A stretch of DNA of 64,000 nucleotides from Bacteroidales bacterium UBA4293. Lineage in GTDB: Bacteria; Bacteroidota; Bacteroidia; Bacteroidales; Bacteroidaceae. How positions within the stretch are numbered: position 1 is the stretch's first letter; every line of letters starts with the position of its first letter. The notes below the pieces were generated by a model. It had not been told where the DNA came from. It did no database searches and saw only the letters and a program-made list of their open reading frames with translations. Where the stretch lies: NCBI GenBank assembly GCA_002395835.1, contig DGVD01000015.1, forward strand, positions 148,735-212,734. Reading direction: 5' to 3'. The position numbers and the translations under genes were made by a program. Below, piece after piece: positions 44,486-53,765 of this stretch.

Positions 44486-45643
44486 ATGCCTATCAAGATT
44501 TTAAGTGTGGACGATGAGGTGGACTTGGAGGTGCTGCTGACGCAATACTTCCGGCGCAAAATCCGGAAAGGGGAATATGAATTCTACTTTGCACACAACG
44601 GTATAGAGGGGCTGAAGCAGCTGCTGCAGCACCCGGACATAGACATTATCCTGAGCGATATTAACATGCCGGAAATGGACGGTCTGACCATGCTGGCGAA
44701 GGTGAACGAGATGCGGAACCCGGCCCTGAAGGTGATTATGGTATCGGCCTACGGGGATATGGAGAACATCCGTACGGCGATGAACAACGGAGCATTCGAC
44801 TTTGCTACGAAGCCGATAGACCTGGACGACCTGCAGAAGAGTATAGACAATGCGGTGGAGCAGATTAAGTTTATCCGGGAGAGCCAAAGGGAACACGAGC
44901 AGCTGAAGGACATCCAGAGCGACCTGCGGATAGCTAGCGAGATTCAGCATGCCATTCTGCCTACGAACAAGGATGTGCTGCCGAAGGATCTGTATGATAT
45001 GGCTAGCCTGATGGACCCTGCCAAGGATGTGGGGGGCGACTTCTACGACTACTTCAAGACGGATGAGGACCGGCTGGGGTTCGTGATGGCGGACGTGAGC
45101 GGCAAGGGGGTGCCTGCTGCCCTGTTCATGGCGGTGAGCCGCACGCTGCTGAAGGCTACGGGTATCCGTGACCTGGTGAGCAAGGACTGTATGACCAGCG
45201 TGAACGACCTGGTGTGCGGGGAGAGCGTGGACGGCATGTTTGTGACGGTGTTCTACGGAAGGCTGAACATTCTGACGGGCGAGATAGACTACTCCAATGC
45301 CGGGCATAACCCTCCTTACGTGGTGCATGCCAACGGAAAGGTGGAGATGGTGCCACCGCAGGGAAACATGGTGCTGGGTGCCGTGGAGAACTTCCAGTAC
45401 CGGAACGACAAGATAACCCTGGAGAAGGGCGACATGCTCTTTACGTTTACCGACGGGGTGACCGAGGCGATGAACGCGGCTGGGGAACAGTTTGGCGAAG
45501 AACGACTGGAGAGGCTGCTGGCGAAGTGCGGCGGCAAGACCAGCCAGGAAACCATAGACACGGTGCGCGCTGCCGTGGCTGAATGGGCCGGTGAGACAGA
45601 GCAGAGCGACGATGTGACGATGCTGGTAATTAAACGGAAATAA
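44486..45643 (+). CDS. Response regulator with PP2C (SpoIIE/RsbU-type) phosphatase output
   Basis: The 385-residue protein has an N-terminal receiver domain with the acidic pair Asp9/Asp10, phospho-acceptor Asp58 (LSDINMP), Ser87 and Lys109, all intact. A short coiled linker (130-150) leads to a PP2C-type domain: VGGDFYDYF (Asp185, Asp188), MADVSGKGVPAALFMA (Asp203), TFTDGVTEAMN and SDDVTMLVI, so the metal site is complete. This is the RsbU/HsbR layout: phosphorylation of the receiver controls dephosphorylation of a STAS protein, such as the one at 53378. It lies 36 bases after the permease gene and 2 before the next. Confidence 0.95.
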   Translation: MPIKILSVDDEVDLEVLLTQYFRRKIRKGEYEFYFAHNGIEGLKQLLQHPDIDIILSDINMPEMDGLTMLAKVNEMRNPALKVIMVSAYGDMENIRTAMNNGAFDFATKPIDLDDLQKSIDNAVEQIKFIRESQREHEQLKDIQSDLRIASEIQHAILPTNKDVLPKDLYDMASLMDPAKDVGGDFYDYFKTDEDRLGFVMADVSGKGVPAALFMAVSRTLLKATGIRDLVSKDCMTSVNDLVCGESVDGMFVTVFYGRLNILTGEIDYSNAGHNPPYVVHANGKVEMVPPQGNMVLGAVENFQYRNDKITLEKGDMLFTFTDGVTEAMNAAGEQFGEERLERLLAKCGGKTSQETIDTVRAAVAEWAGETEQSDDVTMLVIKRK

Positions 45644-45645
45644 AT

Positions 45646-47289
45646 ATGAAAAGAATCCTCTATGGCTTAGGGGTCCTGCTGCTGTGCGGGGTGGTGGGCT
45701 ATGCCACCTACCAAACCACGAAAGCCCGGCAGGAGGAGCAGATAAAGGAACTGACCCGACAGGTGAACCAGAGTGCCGAGGTGGAACGCCGGGCAAATGT
45801 GGTGCAGCGGGTGAGCAAACAGATGGAGGAGATAGCCTACCAACAGAAGGATATCTCTGACCTGCAGCGTGAGGAGGCGGAACGCCAGACTGCGCTGGCA
45901 GTGGAACTGCGCCGCAGGGCCGAGGAGGAACAGCTGGCGGCTAGAGCAGCCGAGGGGAGAGCCCGAAACGCTGCCATCCGGGCCGACAGTATGCGTTCCC
46001 GGGCCGAGCAGATGACCAAGCTGGCCCTGGAGGCACAACGGGTGAGCGAGCGGGACCGAAACGTGATGGACACGCTGAGCTACCGTACCCTGGCTCGAAG
46101 CCTGGGAGCTACCTCGGCTAGTCAGTGGCAAAGTGGCAACAAGGAACTGGCGCGGATGCTGACGAACGCGGCTCTGCTGTTCCTGGACCGATACAAGGGT
46201 AACCCTTTCCAACCGGAGGTGTTCTCTAGCCTGCTGCAGGTAACCTCGCACACGGACCAGAAGCTGGGGTCGTTCAACACGAACACGAAGGCGGCTATCC
46301 GGGGCATCTGCCGTATCCCGAACCAGGATGGGTTCGTGGCAGTGACAGACTACGGGGAGGTGTTCGTCCGGGGTGACCAGGAGGAGGACATCGCCCGGAA
46401 AAACCTGGTGCAGAACCCTAGGTACAACTTCCGTGGAGTGCATGCCCTGGAGGACAGGGCCTATGTGCTGGACGTGAACGGTGCCCTTCTGATGGTGCCG
46501 TACAGCGGGAAACCTCTGCAGGTGGCACAGCTGAACGGCTCCCACTTTAACCACCTGCTGAAACTGCACGGAACCAAGCTGCTGCTGGGTGGCCGACGGG
46601 AGCTGCACATCTTCGATATGGAGCGGAACGAGGTGATCCACCACATGGGTCTGCCGAAGCCTATCCAACTGCTGGCCCGGCTGAATGGGAAAATATACAT
46701 CTTCTACACCGATGGCACGTCGGTGAACCTGGACGAGGACTACCGGCTCCAGGAGATGGACTGGAAGGTGCCGGGACGAGTGGTGACAGCTGCCATCTAT
46801 GTGCCGAAATACCGCTACTACTTCCTGGGTATGAAGGACGGAGATATTCTGGTGAAGGACCTGAGGATGCACACGGTGGGTAACATCATCGGCCACCAGT
46901 CCGAGATAACCTCCCTGCAGTGGGACAAGGACCTGCTGATGAGCACCAGCATGGATACGCATGTGTATATGCTCTTCATGCCGAAGATTCAGGGCTCCGA
47001 GGAATATGTCTTTACCGACCACAGCACCGAGCTGCAGGAATGGGTGGTACCGGTGGACGATATGGAAAGCTTGAGCGAGAACGGTACCAGAAGTTGGCCG
47101 CTCTGCTCCATCCTGCGCAACGATGAGGTGCTGGTGGGGTACAGCAACGGGGCCATCCTTTCCATGAACTACAACCTGAAGAGCATGCGACAGGAGCTGA
47201 GCAGCCGGGTGACCCGGGAATTTACACCGGAGGAGTGGACCAACTACGTGAGCTCTACCGCACCTTATCAAAAAATTCTAGACAAGTAG
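45646..47289 (+). CDS. Membrane-anchored coiled-coil protein with beta-propeller domain
   Basis: The 547-residue protein has one N-terminal transmembrane helix (residues 4-22), a long coiled coil (28-140, rich in Arg/Glu/Ala/Gln: EELRRR-type heptads, ERRANVVQRVSKQMEEI and EEEQLAARAAEGRARNAA), then a WD40/YWTD-like propeller (about 200-500) with blades such as IIGHQSEITSLQWDKDLLMS. The coiled coil faces the cytoplasm if the helix is a signal anchor. The C-terminal RVTREFTPEEWTNYV is typical of Bacteroidetes WD40 proteins. It may be a scaffold between the phosphatase and kinase encoded on either side (inference from position). Confidence 0.8.
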   Translation: MKRILYGLGVLLLCGVVGYATYQTTKARQEEQIKELTRQVNQSAEVERRANVVQRVSKQMEEIAYQQKDISDLQREEAERQTALAVELRRRAEEEQLAARAAEGRARNAAIRADSMRSRAEQMTKLALEAQRVSERDRNVMDTLSYRTLARSLGATSASQWQSGNKELARMLTNAALLFLDRYKGNPFQPEVFSSLLQVTSHTDQKLGSFNTNTKAAIRGICRIPNQDGFVAVTDYGEVFVRGDQEEDIARKNLVQNPRYNFRGVHALEDRAYVLDVNGALLMVPYSGKPLQVAQLNGSHFNHLLKLHGTKLLLGGRRELHIFDMERNEVIHHMGLPKPIQLLARLNGKIYIFYTDGTSVNLDEDYRLQEMDWKVPGRVVTAAIYVPKYRYYFLGMKDGDILVKDLRMHTVGNIIGHQSEITSLQWDKDLLMSTSMDTHVYMLFMPKIQGSEEYVFTDHSTELQEWVVPVDDMESLSENGTRSWPLCSILRNDEVLVGYSNGAILSMNYNLKSMRQELSSRVTREFTPEEWTNYVSSTAPYQKILDK

Positions 47290-47292
47290 CCT

Positions 47293-50055
47293 ATGAAGAA
47301 GATACTTTCTATACTGCTTCTGCTGGTGTGCTGCACAGGGGTGATGGCACAGAAGGACCTGGCTACCCATGGGAACGGCAAGGGACTGCCCATCTTCCGG
47401 AACTTTCTGAACAAGGAATATGGGGCACACAACCGAAACTTTGATGTGCTGGTGGACCGGAAGGGGCGCGTGTATGTGGCCAACTTCGAAGGGGTGATAG
47501 TCTACGACTACTCTTCCTGGGATGTGTTCCACACCCCGAACGTGAACCGTGTGCTGTGTCTGCACATGGACGACAAGGGCACGGTGTGGTTCGGTGGATT
47601 CAATGTGCTGGGCTACTTCGTGGAAAAGAACTACTGGGTGGAGATGGTCACCGTAGTGAACGACTCCATCCGCCGAGATGTGGGCGAGGTGGACCAGATA
47701 TCCCAAGACAAGTTCGGCAGAATCTACTTCCATACCTCCCAGGGCGATACCTATGCCGTGAAGGAGAACAAGGAGGTGGTGAAGGACAGAGATCCGGGAC
47801 TCTTCACCCCGAAGGAAAAAATAGAATGGAACGGACACAATGTGGACTACTATACCTCCATAGACGGAATATCCATCTACTGCCTGGAGAACCAAGGACT
47901 GGTGTTCCTGAAGGACGGCAAGGTGCTGCAGGCGCTCTCTACCCGGAACGGTCTGTGCAGCAACAACGTGAGCAAGCTGTGCTGGGACAAGGAACGGGGG
48001 AACATCTGGGGCACTACCTCGAACGGTATCTTCGTGATTCAAGGGGTGCATGAGCTGACCCGATACACGGATACAGATGGCATTCAGGGCGAGGTGACTT
48101 CCATAAAACGTGTGGACCCGAAAACGCTGCTGGTGGGTACCCTGGAGGGGCTCTTCCTGCAGGATGGGAACGCATTCCGGCAGCTGCCGCAGATACGCCA
48201 GGCCTGCTGGAACATGGACCGCTCCCGACAGGGGAATATCATGGCAGCTACGGCACAGGGACTGTATGTCTATGCCCGGGGTGGACTGCACCAGATAACC
48301 AACCGACACACGCTGTCGGTCCTGGTGGAGAACGAGGAGCATGTGCTGACCGGTGAGGTGGGCGGCGTGCACCGACACTACCGAAACGGCAAGGATGAGC
48401 TGCTGAGCGAGCTGCCCAACGTGATTAAGATGGAATACGGGGAGAAGGACACGCTCTGGGTTCTGACGGTGGATGGCGATGTGTACAGCATGGCTCCGGG
48501 ACAGAAGGACTTCAAGCTGCAGAAAAACAGTACCCGACTCTCCGTCTTCCTGGACTATACCGACCGCACCGGACGGCACTGGACCACGGAAGAAAACGGT
48601 CTGGGAGTGAAGGTGACGTGGAAGGACGGGAAACAAACCCACCTGGCTACCCGCGTGAAGGCCTTCAAGGACTATACCATCCATACCGTACATGCCGACT
48701 CTACCGAGGTGTGGCTGGGAGGCGACTTCGGCATGATAAGGATGAACCTGCCCTACTGCGACGAGCAGCCTCCGTATGCCCCGAAGATGTACTTCCGCTA
48801 TGCGGAAAACGAGGGCAGAAACCTGGAATTTGCCATGGGGTCGGACTATGACCACCCGCTGAAGAAGACACTCTACAGCTACCGAATGACCACCGACGGT
48901 AGGTGGAGCGACTGGGGCACGGACCTGGACCTGGAGCTGCTGCAGCTGAGCTACGGCGACTACCAGCTGAGGGCACGCTGTATAGATGCCTACGGAAACA
49001 TAGTGGAGACGGGCGACTTTAAGTTCAGGGTGCCCTTCCCCTTCTACCTGAGCTGGTATGCCAACCTGTTCTACCTCTTGCTGGCATCGCTGGCCGTGTG
49101 GGCCCTCCTGCGATACCGTACCCAACGCATCCGGGAGCAGAACCTGAAGCTGGAGAACACGGTAAGGAAACGTACCGCACAGGTGATGGAGCAGAAGAAC
49201 GAGATAGAGCAGAAGAGCCACGAACTGGAACGCACCCTAGTGAAGCTGCGCGAGACGCAGTCCCAACTCATCCGTCAGGAACGGGAGGCTACCGTGGGTA
49301 AGCTCATCCGAGGACTGGTGGACCGTATCCTGAACCCGATGAACTACATCAACAACTTCTCCCACCTGACCCGCGAGCTGGTGAAGGACCTGCGCGACGA
49401 TGTGGAGGACGAGAAGGACGTGATGAGCAAGGAGAACTACGAGGATGCCGTGGATGTGATGGGCATGATGGATACCAACCTGGCCAAGATAGAGGAACAC
49501 GGACTGAGCACCAGCCGTATTCTGAAAGCCATGGAGGAGATGCTGAACGACCACCCCGAAACACCGCATCCGATAGATCTGAACTCCGCCCTGAACCTGT
49601 GCGTGGAACGTACCCGGGAGAAGTACTTCAAGAAGGATATAGCCGACCTGGGCATAGAGATAGAGACGGAGCTGAGCGACAAGCCGGTGAAGGTGATGGG
49701 ACAGGCCGAATGGATGACCCGCACGTTCATGTCGGTAATCCAGAACAGCATCTATGCCATACACCGCAAAGCTGCCAAGTTCCCTGGCTACAAGGCCAAG
49801 ATACGGGTGAGCCTGACGAAAGACGGCGAGCTGGCCGAGGTGCACATCTGGGACAATGGTATAGGTATAGAGAAACAAATCCTCAAAAGCATTTTCGACC
49901 CCTTCTTCACCACCAAGCCTACCAACGAGGCCAGTGGTCTGGGTCTGTACTTCTGCCAGAGAGCCATGCAGGAAGTGGGTGGAAATATAGAAATAGATTC
50001 CGTGAAGAACGAATATACCGACTGTAAAATCACTTTAAAACTTGTGGAACAATGA
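47293..50055 (+). CDS. Propeller sensor with histidine kinase-like domain lacking the phospho-acceptor His
   Basis: The 920-residue protein has a signal peptide (ends GVMAQKD), a periplasmic two-component-regulator propeller (about 30-490, blades such as LLVGTLEGLFLQDG), a Y_Y_Y domain (about 500-575), a transmembrane helix (about 583-605), a coiled coil and a kinase-like core. In the H-box the sequence is GLVDRILNPMNYINNFS: Asp677 stands where the paralogous next gene has His (GIAHEIQNPLNFVINFS), and Glu is Arg. The ATP site remains: N-box SVIQNSIYAIHR, DNGIGI and SGLGLYFC. It probably acts as a sensing pseudokinase that may bind ATP and pair with the next protein. It overlaps the next gene by ATGA. 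Confidence 0.9.
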   Translation: MKKILSILLLLVCCTGVMAQKDLATHGNGKGLPIFRNFLNKEYGAHNRNFDVLVDRKGRVYVANFEGVIVYDYSSWDVFHTPNVNRVLCLHMDDKGTVWFGGFNVLGYFVEKNYWVEMVTVVNDSIRRDVGEVDQISQDKFGRIYFHTSQGDTYAVKENKEVVKDRDPGLFTPKEKIEWNGHNVDYYTSIDGISIYCLENQGLVFLKDGKVLQALSTRNGLCSNNVSKLCWDKERGNIWGTTSNGIFVIQGVHELTRYTDTDGIQGEVTSIKRVDPKTLLVGTLEGLFLQDGNAFRQLPQIRQACWNMDRSRQGNIMAATAQGLYVYARGGLHQITNRHTLSVLVENEEHVLTGEVGGVHRHYRNGKDELLSELPNVIKMEYGEKDTLWVLTVDGDVYSMAPGQKDFKLQKNSTRLSVFLDYTDRTGRHWTTEENGLGVKVTWKDGKQTHLATRVKAFKDYTIHTVHADSTEVWLGGDFGMIRMNLPYCDEQPPYAPKMYFRYAENEGRNLEFAMGSDYDHPLKKTLYSYRMTTDGRWSDWGTDLDLELLQLSYGDYQLRARCIDAYGNIVETGDFKFRVPFPFYLSWYANLFYLLLASLAVWALLRYRTQRIREQNLKLENTVRKRTAQVMEQKNEIEQKSHELERTLVKLRETQSQLIRQEREATVGKLIRGLVDRILNPMNYINNFSHLTRELVKDLRDDVEDEKDVMSKENYEDAVDVMGMMDTNLAKIEEHGLSTSRILKAMEEMLNDHPETPHPIDLNSALNLCVERTREKYFKKDIADLGIEIETELSDKPVKVMGQAEWMTRTFMSVIQNSIYAIHRKAAKFPGYKAKIRVSLTKDGELAEVHIWDNGIGIEKQILKSIFDPFFTTKPTNEASGLGLYFCQRAMQEVGGNIEIDSVKNEYTDCKITLKLVEQ

Positions 50056-50906
50056 GCGAACAAGAACAGATAAAAGAATTACAGGAAAAGGTGAAGAACC
50101 TGCAACTTCAACTCCGGGCACAGCAGAAACTGGCTTCGCTGGGTATGCTGGTGGCTGGCATTGCCCATGAGATACAAAACCCGCTGAACTTCGTGATCAA
50201 CTTCAGCAAACTGAGCGGCAAGCTGCTGGAGGAGATGAACGAGATTCTGGAGGACAACGAGGAAAGCCTGAGTCCGGAGGACCAGGAGGATATGGACGAT
50301 ATAACCGCGAACCTGAAGGATAACCTGAAGAAGATAGAGGAATATGGCGAGCGGTCCATAGGCATCATACGCAGCATCCTGCTCCAGAGCCGTGGCAAGG
50401 AGGACGAGTTCCTGCCTACCCGGGTGGACCAGCTGGTGCATGAGTACGTGTGGCTCTCCTTCCATGCCATGAGGGCCAACGACAAGAACTTCAACGTATC
50501 CCTGCGCGAGAGCTACCCGGAGAACATGCCGCAGCTGATGGTGATTCCGCAAGACCTGTGCCGTGCCGTGCTGAACGTGATGAACAATGCGTGCTACACA
50601 GTGAGGGAAAAGGCCAAGGAACTGGGACAGGAATATACCCCTACCATCGATATCACGATGACCTTCGAGAACGAGACCCTGACCCTGGTAATGGCAGACA
50701 ACGGTATGGGCATCGCCCCGGAGATAAAGGACAAAATCTTCCACGAAATCATCACCACCAAACCCGCAGGACAAGGCACCGGACTGGGCATGTACCTGAC
50801 CTGGGATATCATAGTTAACAAACACAAGGGAAAGATCCTGCTGGACTCCCAAGAGGGAAAAGGCAGCACCTTCACCTTTATAATTCCTGCTAAATCCGTG
50901 AAATGA
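50052..50906 (+). CDS. Soluble histidine kinase with intact H-box
   Basis: The 284-residue protein has no signal or membrane segment. An N-terminal coiled coil (residues 5-30) leads into the H-box GIAHEIQNPLNF with His39, and the ATPase core follows: N-box near Asn178/179 (VLNVMNNACYTV), ADNGMGI (Asp216), and GTGLGMYL (242-249). It lines up along its length with the kinase part of the preceding protein, including KKIEEYGERS versus AKIEEHGLST, so the two are paralogues. It is the only protein of the operon able to autophosphorylate on His; its likely target is the receiver of the PP2C protein at 44486 (inference). Starts and ends in 4-base overlaps. Confidence 0.93.
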   Translation: MSEQEQIKELQEKVKNLQLQLRAQQKLASLGMLVAGIAHEIQNPLNFVINFSKLSGKLLEEMNEILEDNEESLSPEDQEDMDDITANLKDNLKKIEEYGERSIGIIRSILLQSRGKEDEFLPTRVDQLVHEYVWLSFHAMRANDKNFNVSLRESYPENMPQLMVIPQDLCRAVLNVMNNACYTVREKAKELGQEYTPTIDITMTFENETLTLVMADNGMGIAPEIKDKIFHEIITTKPAGQGTGLGMYLTWDIIVNKHKGKILLDSQEGKGSTFTFIIPAKSVK

Positions 50907-53311
50907 AACCACTGAGAACTATACTTCTGTGCCTCTCCTTCCTGATGCTGGGACTGGACGGACAGGCACAAAACCCGCAGAACCTCTCCACCGGGAGCTT
51001 GCAGAAACTCAATGCCATGGCCAATGCCTACCAGTTAGGACGGTTTGAGGAAACCCTGGAACTGGGTAAGGACCTGGAGGATGAACTGACGGACAACAAC
51101 TCCAAGTTTACCCTGTACCGACTGATGGCACTGAGCTATATGTACCTGGACCAGGAGGAAGACTCACGGACCTACGCCAGCCAGCTGCTGATGGTGGCTC
51201 CCAACTATACGGGAGAAAACGACGGCCCTAGGTTCAACGCCATCGTCCGCTCCCTGAGAAGGGGTATCGTGACCATTGAGACCGCTTCTTCCCAGGCAGA
51301 GAACATCAACGAGAGTCCGGTGCCCATCATGCTCATCACCGAGGAAATGATAGAGCACTCCAGCTGCCTCACGGTGGGTGAACTGCTCCGACTGTACGTG
51401 CCGGGCATGGGCGAAATCTCCGGTCCGGAGGACAACATCTCCATGCGTGGTATCTATGCCTACTCACAGGAGGACGTGCTGTTCCTGCTGAACGGAAAAC
51501 GACTGAACAGCGGGGTGGGCAATGCGGAGGCTCCCGACTTCCGTACGTCGGTGGACAAGATCAAGCGCATAGAGGTGCTCCGTGGTCCGGCCTCATCCCT
51601 CTACGGTAACGTGGCCCTGACAGCCGTGGTGAACATCATCACCCGCAAGGGAGCCGAGCTGGACGGTAGCCGGGCATCAGCCTATGTGGGCAACTTCCAT
51701 TCCCTGGGTGCTTCCTTCCAGACGGGTCTGGGTGGTGTGGACCACGATGTGATGGCCTGGGCCAGCTTCTATCAGTCTAAAGGACAAAAGGACAAAAAAG
51801 GACTGTACCGAGGTGGATACAACAATAAACCAGCCTTCGACATAGGTATGAGGGGACAGTGGAAGGACATCACCGTGCAGTTCAACTTGCAACATTCCAA
51901 GCTGGTGCCCTATACCAACGTGCTGCAGGTGGATGATAAATACGACTACGACAAATACTCCAAGTATAACAGTAACGCACCAGGTACCAGCCGTACCTCC
52001 ATCAGAGGCTCCATCAGCTATGATAAGTCGTGGGGAAACAAGTTCTTCACCGGACAGTTCTACGTGAACAGCGAGAGTACCTCTTTCTATAATGCGATAG
52101 GCGACGAGCTGGAAGAAAACTTGTCGGAAGTACTCCTGGAGGGCCTGGGCTTCTACGACTTCCCTGCAATGACCACAGGTGTGTTCCAAACCATGGCATG
52201 GGAAGACTACACGATGGGAGGAATCCTGCAAGGAGGAATAAACTACGGCAACCAGAAAGCGCAGTACGGTACGCTGATGGGCGGTCTGCATGCGGAGTAC
52301 TTCAACGTGACCAGCAGTAGCTACGGTCTGGGAGATTATTGGGGGTTGCTTCCTGAGATAGGCAGTAACCAGTTACTGGCACACCACAACGAGAAGACGT
52401 ATGCTGCCTTTGCCCAGCTGAAGCACCACTTCTCCAATAAGTTCATCGTGAACCTGGGTCTGCGATACGACAAGAAGTTCAGGCTGGGCGACACAGAGAC
52501 CTCGAACCTCTCCCCTAGAATGTCCGTCATTTGGCTACCTAGAAAGGACGTGAACGTGCGTATGGCCTACTCCCACTCCTTCGTGGATGCACCGTACCTG
52601 TACCGTGCCAGCACCTTCCAGATATTCGGCGGTGGACCGGAAATGACCCCACAGCGCATGGATTCCTACCAGCTGGATGTGGAATACAACCTGTTCAAGG
52701 ACCTGATAACCGCAGAGACCAACCTGTTTTTCAACAATGCCACCGACCTGGTGTTCTACAGCGTGACCAACATGATGGATGAGCGGACGGGAGATACCGA
52801 CAAATACGCCATGGTAAACTCCGGTAGGGTGGAAATGGCTGGTGTAGAGCAAATCATCAAACTGCAAAGGCCGAAGACACGGGTGAACCTGAACTTCACC
52901 TACCAGCACCCATCGAAGGTGGAGGGCTATGCCTCTCCCGAAGGGACCAAGCACACCATCTGCAACATCCCAAGGTTCATGGCAAACCTGAATGTGGCCC
53001 ACCAAGTAATGGCACACGATGACCTGGGTGAAATCTGGATACACGGCGACCTGAGGTTCAGGGGCAGCCAATGGTTCCTGACCAACAACCTAGTGGCCAT
53101 TCTAGTCATCAACAATCCTAATACCCAGGTGCTACACCAAGGCTCCTACTATGTGACCGACATAGGTGCCGACTGGGCCTGGAAGGGATTTAGGTTCGCC
53201 CTGGACATCCGTAACCTGCTGAACCGGGAATACGGAGTAGGCGGTATTCTGAGAGTTCCGGTACCGCAGCAAGGGCGGAGCATCATCGGGAAAATTCAAT
53301 ATAATTTTTAA
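50903..53311 (+). CDS. TonB-dependent receptor with TPR-like N-terminal domain
   Basis: The 802-residue outer membrane protein has a signal peptide ending DGQAQNP. Instead of a carboxypeptidase-like domain it has a helical TPR-like region (about 28-110, LNAMANAYQLGRFEETLELG and LYRLMALSYMYLDQEEDSRTYASQLL), then a plug domain (about 130-245, VGELLRLYVPGM, RIEVLRGPASSLYGNVALTAVVNII) and a barrel ending IGKIQYNF. It is of the ligand-gated receptor type, not SusC. Its start overlaps the kinase gene by ATGA, unusual for a receptor, and implies that kinase and receptor work together. The ligand is unknown. Confidence 0.92.
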   Translation: MKPLRTILLCLSFLMLGLDGQAQNPQNLSTGSLQKLNAMANAYQLGRFEETLELGKDLEDELTDNNSKFTLYRLMALSYMYLDQEEDSRTYASQLLMVAPNYTGENDGPRFNAIVRSLRRGIVTIETASSQAENINESPVPIMLITEEMIEHSSCLTVGELLRLYVPGMGEISGPEDNISMRGIYAYSQEDVLFLLNGKRLNSGVGNAEAPDFRTSVDKIKRIEVLRGPASSLYGNVALTAVVNIITRKGAELDGSRASAYVGNFHSLGASFQTGLGGVDHDVMAWASFYQSKGQKDKKGLYRGGYNNKPAFDIGMRGQWKDITVQFNLQHSKLVPYTNVLQVDDKYDYDKYSKYNSNAPGTSRTSIRGSISYDKSWGNKFFTGQFYVNSESTSFYNAIGDELEENLSEVLLEGLGFYDFPAMTTGVFQTMAWEDYTMGGILQGGINYGNQKAQYGTLMGGLHAEYFNVTSSSYGLGDYWGLLPEIGSNQLLAHHNEKTYAAFAQLKHHFSNKFIVNLGLRYDKKFRLGDTETSNLSPRMSVIWLPRKDVNVRMAYSHSFVDAPYLYRASTFQIFGGGPEMTPQRMDSYQLDVEYNLFKDLITAETNLFFNNATDLVFYSVTNMMDERTGDTDKYAMVNSGRVEMAGVEQIIKLQRPKTRVNLNFTYQHPSKVEGYASPEGTKHTICNIPRFMANLNVAHQVMAHDDLGEIWIHGDLRFRGSQWFLTNNLVAILVINNPNTQVLHQGSYYVTDIGADWAWKGFRFALDIRNLLNREYGVGGILRVPVPQQGRSIIGKIQYNF

Positions 53312-53323
53312 AAAATACCAGAT

Positions 53324-53358
53324 TTTGAGTGGGATGTAGAAACTTTTTATTACTTTTG
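53324..53358 (+). promoter_or_regulatory. Possible promoter of STAS protein gene
   Basis: TACTTTTG at 53351-53358 fits the -7 consensus 20 bases before the ATG; TTTG at 53324-53327 is 23 bases upstream, slightly long. It would allow expression independent of the upstream operon. Confidence 0.55.
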
Positions 53359-53377
53359 CGGAAAATATAATGCAACG

Positions 53378-53680
53378 ATGAATTTGGAAATTATAAATGA
53401 AGGAGATGTACTGACCGGTATCTTGAAGGGACGCCTGGATACCCTGGCAGCTATGCAGTTCAGCAAGGACATGAACCCACTAATGGAAAATGCAGACAAA
53501 CATATTATTTTGGACTGTACAGACCTGGAGTTCATCAGTAGTTCCGGCTTGCGTTGCCTGCTAGCTCTCCGCAAGAAAACTATGGTAGAGGGTGGTGATG
53601 CCATCATCAAGGGCGCCAATGACGAAATTATGCAGGTGTTCAAGATTACTGGTTTCACCCAGCTTTTCAAATTTGAATAA
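53378..53680 (+). CDS. STAS-domain anti-sigma factor antagonist (RsbV/SpoIIAA-like)
   Basis: The 100-residue protein is a single STAS domain: GRLDTLAAMQFSKDM, then IILDCTDLEFISSSGLRCLL, where Ser55 aligns with the phosphorylated Ser of SpoIIAA/RsbV (the preceding Asp is Ser here), and a final DEIMQVFKITGFTQLF. In partner switching, the unphosphorylated form binds an RsbW-type kinase and frees that kinase's target. The matching kinase is encoded at 55659 and the phosphatase at 44486. It lies 66 bases after the receptor gene, on the same strand. Confidence 0.92.
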   Translation: MNLEIINEGDVLTGILKGRLDTLAAMQFSKDMNPLMENADKHIILDCTDLEFISSSGLRCLLALRKKTMVEGGDAIIKGANDEIMQVFKITGFTQLFKFE

Positions 53681-53696
53681 GTGATTTGATTTGAAA

Positions 53697-53745
53697 TAGA
53701 AAACCGCCGGCTCTCCTCTCACGGAAAGCTGGCGGTTTCTTTTGT
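53697..53745. terminator. Bidirectional terminator between STAS gene and SLC13 copy 2
   Basis: GAAAACCGCC(G)GCT and AGCTGGCGGTTTC pair around a loop, with a T-rich right flank and an A-rich left flank. Confidence 0.8.
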
Positions 53746-53765
53746 CCTTATACCTTATATATATA

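Noticed and set aside
42698..49221. Several 400-650-codon open frames on the minus strand across the signalling operon
   Set aside because: They are shadows of GC-rich genes on the plus strand in which codons giving antisense stops are rare; no motifs or signal peptides.
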